Assembly: GCA_025350425.1 (NCBI GenBank)
Contig: JANXXW010000147.1
Span: 1 to 10,317 of the forward strand
Reading direction: 5' to 3'
From: Rhodospirillales bacterium
GTDB taxonomy: Bacteria; Pseudomonadota; Alphaproteobacteria; Acetobacterales; Acetobacteraceae
Length of the DNA: 10,317 bases
A program made the position numbers and the translations under genes. Positions 6,420 to 10,317 of this stretch are shown here, piece by piece (within the stretch, counting starts at the first letter, position 1; each line of letters starts with the position of its first letter). The notes beneath the pieces were generated by a model. That model made no database searches, was not told the DNA's origin, and saw only the letters and a list, made by a program, of their open reading frames with translations.

Positions 6420-8335
6420 TCCACCAACCGTCGTACCTGTCGTTCGGTATAGCTTCGTGCAACCATGCGCTCGACGAAGTCATTATGCTTCTTGTCGGTC
6501 TCGCCGTCTTTTTTCGATCCGAAACTAATGACGGGCAATAAGTCTTCCACCTGGGAGAACATACGCTTCTCGATCACCTCACGAATCTTCTCATACGACG
6601 TCCACGACGGATTATTGCCCGAATTCGCCGCGCGGCTGCGTAGAGCAAACTTAACGACCTCGTTGCGGAAATCTTTGGGATTCGCGATCCCGGCAGGCTT
6701 TTCGATCTTCGTCAGCTCCGCGTTGAGCAGTTCCCTGTTCATCATCTGCCCGGTATCGGGATCCTTGAAGTCCTGGTCCTCGATCCACGCATCCGCATAG
6801 TCCAGGTAACGGTCAAACAGGTTCTGGCCATAATCGCCATAGCTTTCCAGATATGCCTTCTGGATCTCGTTTCCGATGAACTCGGCATAGCGCGTGGCCA
6901 GTTCGGACTTGATCGTGGCAAGATACGCAGCTTCCGTTTCCGCCGGAAACTGTTCACGCCGAATGGCCTGTTCCAGCACGTACATAAGATGCACCGGGTC
7001 GGCTGCGATCTCGCTAGATGAGTGGTTGAACGTCGCGGACAGAACCTTGAACGCGAAGCGTGTGGAAATCCCGTCCATGCCCTCGTCCACGCCCGCAGTA
7101 TCGCGATATTCCTGCATGGTGCGTACTTTGGGATCGGTCTCGCGGATGTTCTCGCCGTCATAGACACGCATCTTCGCGAAGGGGCGAGAGTTGGCATGCG
7201 GCGAGAGTCGTGACAGCACCGCGAACCGCGCCAGCATTTCGAGAGTGTGTGGTGCGCAGGGTGCTTCCGCGAGCGCTGAACCGCTGATCAGCTTGTCGTA
7301 GATGCGGCTTTCCTCTGTCACCCGCAAACAGTAGGGCACCTTCACCACGGAAATGCGGTCCAGGAATGCTTCGTTCGTCCGGTTGTTGCGGAAGGCTTGC
7401 CATTCCGCCTCGTTCGAATGAGCCAGCAGGATACCGACGAACGGAATCGCTCCGATATTTTCCGTGCCGAGATAATTGCCTTCCTGCGTCGCGGTCAGCA
7501 ACGGGTGAAGCATCTTGATCGGCGCTTTGAACATTTCGACGAATTCGAGGATGCCTTGATTGGCGCGATTGAGTCCCCCCGAAAAACCGTACGCATCTGG
7601 GTCGTTCTGGCTGTAGATTTCGAGCTTACGGATATCGACCTTACCGACAAGGGCGGAGATATCCTGATTGTTGTCGTCCCCAGGCTCAGTCTTCGCAATG
7701 GCGATCTGCCTGCGCCGTGACGGATATATCTTGACCACACGGAATCGGCTGATGTCGCCGCCCCACTCGTCCAGCCGCTTCAAAGCCCATGGGCTTGCGA
7801 TACCCGTCAAAACACGACGAGGTATGCCGTATTGGCTTTGCAGCGCGTCGGCCATAGTGTCGGGATCGAAGAGGCCAAGCGGGCTCTCGAATACTGGGCT
7901 TAAATCATCGCCAGCCTTGAGCACATAGATGGGGGCTTTCTCCATCAAGGCCTTTAGCCGTTCACCGAGCGACGACTTGCCACCGCCGACCGGGCCCAGG
8001 AGATACAGAACCTGCTTGCGTTCCTCCAGCCCCTGCGCTGCGTGACGGAAAAAGCTGACCACGCGCTCGATAGTCTCTTCCATGCCATAGAAATCGGCGA
8101 AAGCTGGATAGATGCGCACCGTGCGGTTGAGGAAAATACGACCCAGCCGGGGATCACGCGAGGTGTCCACCAAATTCGGCTCGCCAATCGCCCGTAGCAT
8201 CCGTTCAGCTGGACCAGCATAGCAATCCGGGTCGTCCCGGCAAGCTTCGAGATATTCGGTGAAGCCCATCTCGACCGCATGCCGCTCATCGCGAAGTGCG
8301 GCATGGAGGGAAAATACATCAGCGGTTTGAAGCAT
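6389..8335 (-). CDS. prkA: PrkA-type serine protein kinase (YeaG-like)
   Basis: This is a cytoplasmic AAA+-like P-loop protein of the PrkA/YeaG family, 648 residues, full length. The family is described as Ser/Thr protein kinases distantly related to eukaryotic kinases. In E. coli YeaG is tied to nitrogen starvation and stationary-phase physiology. The Walker A motif is GPVGGGKSS (114-122). Further family blocks are NRANQGILEFVEMFK, ATQEGNY and PFVGILLAHSN in the AAA core, and a C-terminal kinase-like region including YLDYADAWIEDQDF. The ATG at 8335-8333 is supported by GGAG about 9 nt upstream. It is the first gene of a three-gene operon; its stop (6389-6391) lies inside the start region of the DUF444 gene. 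Codon use and GC content look lower than in the ATPase and tau genes on either side (judged by eye). Confidence 0.95.
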   Translation of the reverse strand: MLQTADVFSLHAALRDERHAVEMGFTEYLEACRDDPDCYAGPAERMLRAIGEPNLVDTSRDPRLGRIFLNRTVRIYPAFADFYGMEETIERVVSFFRHAAQGLEERKQVLYLLGPVGGGKSSLGERLKALMEKAPIYVLKAGDDLSPVFESPLGLFDPDTMADALQSQYGIPRRVLTGIASPWALKRLDEWGGDISRFRVVKIYPSRRRQIAIAKTEPGDDNNQDISALVGKVDIRKLEIYSQNDPDAYGFSGGLNRANQGILEFVEMFKAPIKMLHPLLTATQEGNYLGTENIGAIPFVGILLAHSNEAEWQAFRNNRTNEAFLDRISVVKVPYCLRVTEESRIYDKLISGSALAEAPCAPHTLEMLARFAVLSRLSPHANSRPFAKMRVYDGENIRETDPKVRTMQEYRDTAGVDEGMDGISTRFAFKVLSATFNHSSSEIAADPVHLMYVLEQAIRREQFPAETEAAYLATIKSELATRYAEFIGNEIQKAYLESYGDYGQNLFDRYLDYADAWIEDQDFKDPDTGQMMNRELLNAELTKIEKPAGIANPKDFRNEVVKFALRSRAANSGNNPSWTSYEKIREVIEKRMFSQVEDLLPVISFGSKKDGETDKKHNDFVERMVARSYTERQVRRLVEWYMRVKQSA

Positions 8336-8401
8336 CGATAAGCTCCATAGCGGACGAATTAAGGACAGACGATGTTATCTACCGAGCGTTACATGCGCGC
8401 G

Positions 8402-8434
8402 ATTCTATCGGGAGCTACCAAGACTTAGACTTGG
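8402..8434 (-). promoter_or_regulatory. Candidate operator dyad next to a -10-like box upstream of prkA
   Basis: A 17-bp dyad (CCAAG ACTTAGA CTTGG, 8418-8434) is symmetric at all but one pair of positions. On the minus strand, a TAGAAT box (rc of 8402-8407) follows it by 10 bp, so the dyad would cover the -35 region of a promoter starting about 8395, some 60 nt before prkA. No good -35 hexamer accompanies the box, which fits an activator-dependent promoter. This is inference from sequence only. Confidence 0.35.
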
Positions 8435-8502
8435 AGAGCCAATTTTCTTGATTGCTCCACTCCCTCGTAGTCTAGGCCAGATTCGACATCGTTCGCACGC
8501 TT

Positions 8503-8534
8503 TTTTGCTTTGGTAGATACATTTAAAAGCAAAA
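8503..8534. repeat. Perfect 9-bp inverted repeat TTTTGCTTT / AAAGCAAAA
   Basis: TTTTGCTTT (8503-8511) and AAAGCAAAA (8526-8534) form a perfect inverted repeat separated by 14 bp, in an AT-rich stretch about 170 bp upstream of prkA. It could be a protein-binding site or a hairpin. The right arm overlaps the -12 part of the sigma-54-like element. Confidence 0.5.
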
Positions 8535-8543
8535 CTGTGACCG
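8528..8543 (-). promoter_or_regulatory. Sigma-54-like promoter element upstream of prkA
   Basis: On the minus strand, GG (rc of 8541-8542) and GC (rc of 8529-8530) are exactly 10 bp apart, and the -12 half reads TTGCT as in the RpoN consensus. The -24 half is poor beyond its GG: CGGTCAC rather than TGGCACG. Transcription would begin around 8517 and run toward prkA. E. coli yeaGH is controlled by nitrogen stress through NtrC, which makes the element plausible but not proven. Confidence 0.3.
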
Positions 8544-8614
8544 GTTTACGACAACATCAGAGTTTCTGCCGCCCCGTCACTCGTGTATTCAGCCAGAGGG
8601 CCACGCTTTCGCCC

Positions 8615-8624
8615 TTAACTATAA
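8615..8624 (-). promoter_or_regulatory. Sigma-S-like -10 element upstream of prkA
   Basis: The minus strand reads TTATAGTTAA, matching 8 of 10 positions of the extended stationary-phase -10 pattern CTAYACTTAA. A TTGAAG lies 19-20 nt farther upstream, longer than ideal. Transcription would run toward prkA with a leader of about 270 nt. YeaG-type operons are known to be sigma-S responsive in E. coli. Confidence 0.25.
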
Positions 8625-8719
8625 ATTGGAGGCTTATCCAGCTTCTTCAATGAGGTGATAGACAACGCCTCCTAATGCTCGCTTTCATCAACCTCTGTGT
8701 CCGTAATCACAGTGGACGA

Positions 8720-9499
8720 TCAATCCTCCCGCATACCCCAGATCAGTGACAAAACCCGCTCGCGAGTCGCCACGAAATCCGGATTGCTTTTCACTTCGCG
8801 GATGCCGGCATCCGCCATGTCGCGAGCAAATGGGACAGGAATACGCTCGACGATGCGCCCTGGCCGGGGCGACATGACAATGACCTCGGTGCCGAGATAG
8901 ACCGCCTCCTCCACACTATGGGTAATGAACACCACGGTCATGCCGGTGCGGCGCCACACCGCGTGCAACTCCTCCTGCATGCGCTCGCGAGTCAGGGCGT
9001 CGAGCGCGCCGAATGGCTCGTCCATCAGCAGGATCTTGGGCTCGTTACACAGAGCGCGGGCGATGGCCAGACGCTGCTGCATCCCACCGGATAGTTCGTA
9101 GGGATACCGGTTGCGGAACTCCCAAAGGCCGACGGTGCGGAGCCAGTCTTCCACCCGGGCGGCCGTTCCCGGGTCGTGCCGCATACGCGGGCCGAAACCC
9201 GCGTTGGCGGCGACCGTCATCCACGGGAACAGGGCGGGTTGCTGGAAAACCACGCCGCGCTCCGGCCCGGGCCTATCCACCAGACGACCCTCCAGGCTGA
9301 CCGTTCCAGCGGTTGGGGCCAAGAATCCGGCTAAAGTCTGCATCAACGTCGTCTTACCGCATCCGGATGGCCCGACGATGCAGACGAAGCTGCCCTCCGC
9401 AAAATCCAGGTCCGCGTGTTCCAACGCGTGGACCGCCGATGCCCCGGTGCCGTAGCTGACGGAGACACCGGCGAAGCTGACAAAGGCCGGGGCGGCCAA
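8720..9499 (-). CDS. tauB: ABC transporter ATPase, taurine/sulfonate type (TauB/SsuB family)
   Basis: This is the cytoplasmic ATP-binding subunit of an importer for taurine or a related sulfonate, 259 residues, a normal length. It shows Walker A GPSGCGKT (43-50), the Q-loop at VVFQQPALFPW (83-93), the signature LSGGMQQR (136-143), Walker B ILLMDEP (156-162), the D-loop GALDALT (164-170) and the H-loop His194 in FITHSVEEA. PRPGRIVERI near the C-terminus is typical of the NrtD/SsuB/TauB group. The start is TTG at 9499-9497, since no ATG or GTG fits the conserved N-terminus, and no strong Shine-Dalgarno sequence is seen. It follows tauA by 5 nt, so translation is likely coupled. NrtD- or SsuB-like substrates are possible alternatives; the TauA neighbour favours taurine. 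Confidence 0.93.
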   Translation of the reverse strand: MAAPAFVSFAGVSVSYGTGASAVHALEHADLDFAEGSFVCIVGPSGCGKTTLMQTLAGFLAPTAGTVSLEGRLVDRPGPERGVVFQQPALFPWMTVAANAGFGPRMRHDPGTAARVEDWLRTVGLWEFRNRYPYELSGGMQQRLAIARALCNEPKILLMDEPFGALDALTRERMQEELHAVWRRTGMTVVFITHSVEEAVYLGTEVIVMSPRPGRIVERIPVPFARDMADAGIREVKSNPDFVATRERVLSLIWGMRED

Positions 9500-9504
9500 G
9501 GCGG

Positions 9505-10317
9505 TCAGGCGATAGCCTTGCTGACGAAGTCGGTGTTGATGGCCTTATGGAACACATCGAGCGCCGGGGCACTTTTGATGCTGCGTTGCTCGACCAGGAA
9601 GTCGGCGGTAGCTTTCAGGGTTTCAGCAAACTTGCCGGGGGTCGTCGCATTGCCCAGCCAACGCGAGCCAGCCTGATCCGCCAGCGGCACGAAATCGTAC
9701 TCCTTCATGTCCGCCATCGCGACGGCGGTGCTGACGCCGGCCTGCTTGCCCACGATCTCGGCGGCCTCGTCGGGCTTAGTCCGCCACATATCGAGCGCCC
9801 GGCCATACGCCTTCAAGAAACCCACCACGGCGTCAGGGTATGATTGCGCGAAGGCCGTGCGGACCACGATGAGGTCGGCGATCACGTAGCCTGCTTTTTC
9901 CAGGGCCACCGACGTGTCGTACACTTGGCCGCCAGCCTCGATCAGCTTGCTCTTGGCCGGTGACCAGACATAAGCGCCGTCGATCTCGTTCTTGGCCCAG
10001 GCGGCCTGGATGGCGGCCGGCCGCATGTCCAGCACGGTCACGTCGCGCTGGGTCATCCCATTGGTTTTGAGAAAGCCGAGCAGGCGGAAATGGCTGGTGG
10101 AGCCAAACGGGGTGGCGAGCTTGCGGCCCTTGAAGTCGGCCGGGGTTTTCAGCCCGGCGCTGGTCCGGACAACCATCTCTTCGGCCGGACCGATGTTGTC
10201 CACAATACCGATCAGCTGGAACGGCAAGCCTTGTGATATGCCGGCCGCCGTGGCGACCGAACCGGTCGCCAGGCCGATATCGCAGCTTCCGGCGACGATG
10301 GCGGTGTTGATCTCGGC
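9505..10317 (-). CDS. tauA: Taurine ABC transporter substrate-binding protein (TauA family), 5' end outside the window
   Basis: This is the periplasmic binding protein that captures taurine or a close sulfonate for the importer. 270 C-terminal residues are present. The frame is open through the right edge (EINTAIVAGSCDIGLATGS precedes the first internal Met), so the signal peptide and first lobe lie outside. TauA-like stretches are EEMVVRTSAGLKTPADFKGR, KLATPFGSTSHFRLL, MRPAAIQAAWAKNEIDGAYVW and the C-terminal FLVEQRSIKSAP. They align in order with E. coli TauA (LQPPAIIAAW, GDIDGAYVWAP). It stops at 9505-9507 with AIA-stop, 5 nt before tauB. In relatives the system is induced under sulfate limitation through CysB/Cbl; no control site is visible here. 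The exact substrate is inferred from family resemblance. Confidence 0.9.
   Translation of the reverse strand, partial: AEINTAIVAGSCDIGLATGSVATAAGISQGLPFQLIGIVDNIGPAEEMVVRTSAGLKTPADFKGRKLATPFGSTSHFRLLGFLKTNGMTQRDVTVLDMRPAAIQAAWAKNEIDGAYVWSPAKSKLIEAGGQVYDTSVALEKAGYVIADLIVVRTAFAQSYPDAVVGFLKAYGRALDMWRTKPDEAAEIVGKQAGVSTAVAMADMKEYDFVPLADQAGSRWLGNATTPGKFAETLKATADFLVEQRSIKSAPALDVFHKAINTDFVSKAIA

Larger units (their letters stand above)
8336..8719. other. Intergenic regulatory region upstream of the prkA operon
   Basis: About 380 bp without a convincing gene separate tauB (ending at 8720, reading leftward) from prkA. The region is clearly more AT-rich than its surroundings. It should contain the end of the tau transcript and the promoters of the prkA operon. 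The candidate elements are listed separately. Near the tauB stop, GAGGTG (8652-8657) can pair with CGCCTC (8666-8671), one pair being a wobble, and CTGTG can pair with CACAG around 8695-8715. Neither has a T-run, so I call no terminator. Confidence 0.5.

Noticed and set aside
8512..8719. Small gene or regulatory RNA in the AT-rich gap
   Set aside because: No open frame with a ribosome site and no strong hairpin followed by a T-run could be seen.

Overview
The window looks like a piece of a GC-rich proteobacterial chromosome (beta- or gammaproteobacterial in flavour; I cannot name the species). It is a patchwork of three functional modules with a decayed mobile-element remnant at the left edge. 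The evidence is protein family content: a MerR regulator with a Zn/Cd/Pb-type P1B ATPase, a PrkA / DUF444 / SpoVR operon of the kind found in enterics and pseudomonads, a taurine-type ABC importer, and an IS3-family transposase fragment.

Left part (1-504): a partial, unrecognised minus-strand reading frame at the edge, then a heavily damaged remnant of an IS3-family transposase (minus strand; in-frame stop, internal deletion with frameshift, truncated C-terminus). Metal module (505-3393): a MerR-family metal sensor gene on the minus strand diverges from a heavy-metal exporting ATPase on the plus strand. Between them is a classic MerR-type promoter, with an operator dyad in an over-long -35/-10 spacer. 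Both genes carry a lesion as read here. The regulator has no usual start codon at its expected N-terminus, and the ATPase is split by a one-base frameshift in a run of four Gs near codon 161.

Centre (3545-8335): a compact minus-strand operon prkA - yeaH-like (DUF444, von Willebrand A domain) - spoVR, transcribed right to left with a 31-nt overlap or small gap and then a 10-nt gap. It encodes a PrkA-type serine protein kinase / AAA+ ATPase, its usual DUF444 partner and a SpoVR/YcgB protein. These families are linked to stationary-phase, starvation and nitrogen-stress physiology. The operon converges on the ATPase gene across about 150 bp. Upstream of prkA are about 380 bp without a gene, which hold several promoter- or operator-like elements: a 17-bp dyad next to a TAGAAT box, a GG-N10-GC sigma-54-like element inside an inverted repeat, and a sigma-S-like -10 box.

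Right part (8720-10317): the end of a sulfonate/taurine ABC importer operon, minus strand, with tauA (5' end cut by the window edge) followed 5 nt later by tauB. No permease gene follows tauB.

I found no CRISPR array, tRNA, rRNA or clear novel defence or mobile system. The items most worth a second look are the frameshifted ATPase with its start-less regulator, and the regulatory region of the prkA operon.
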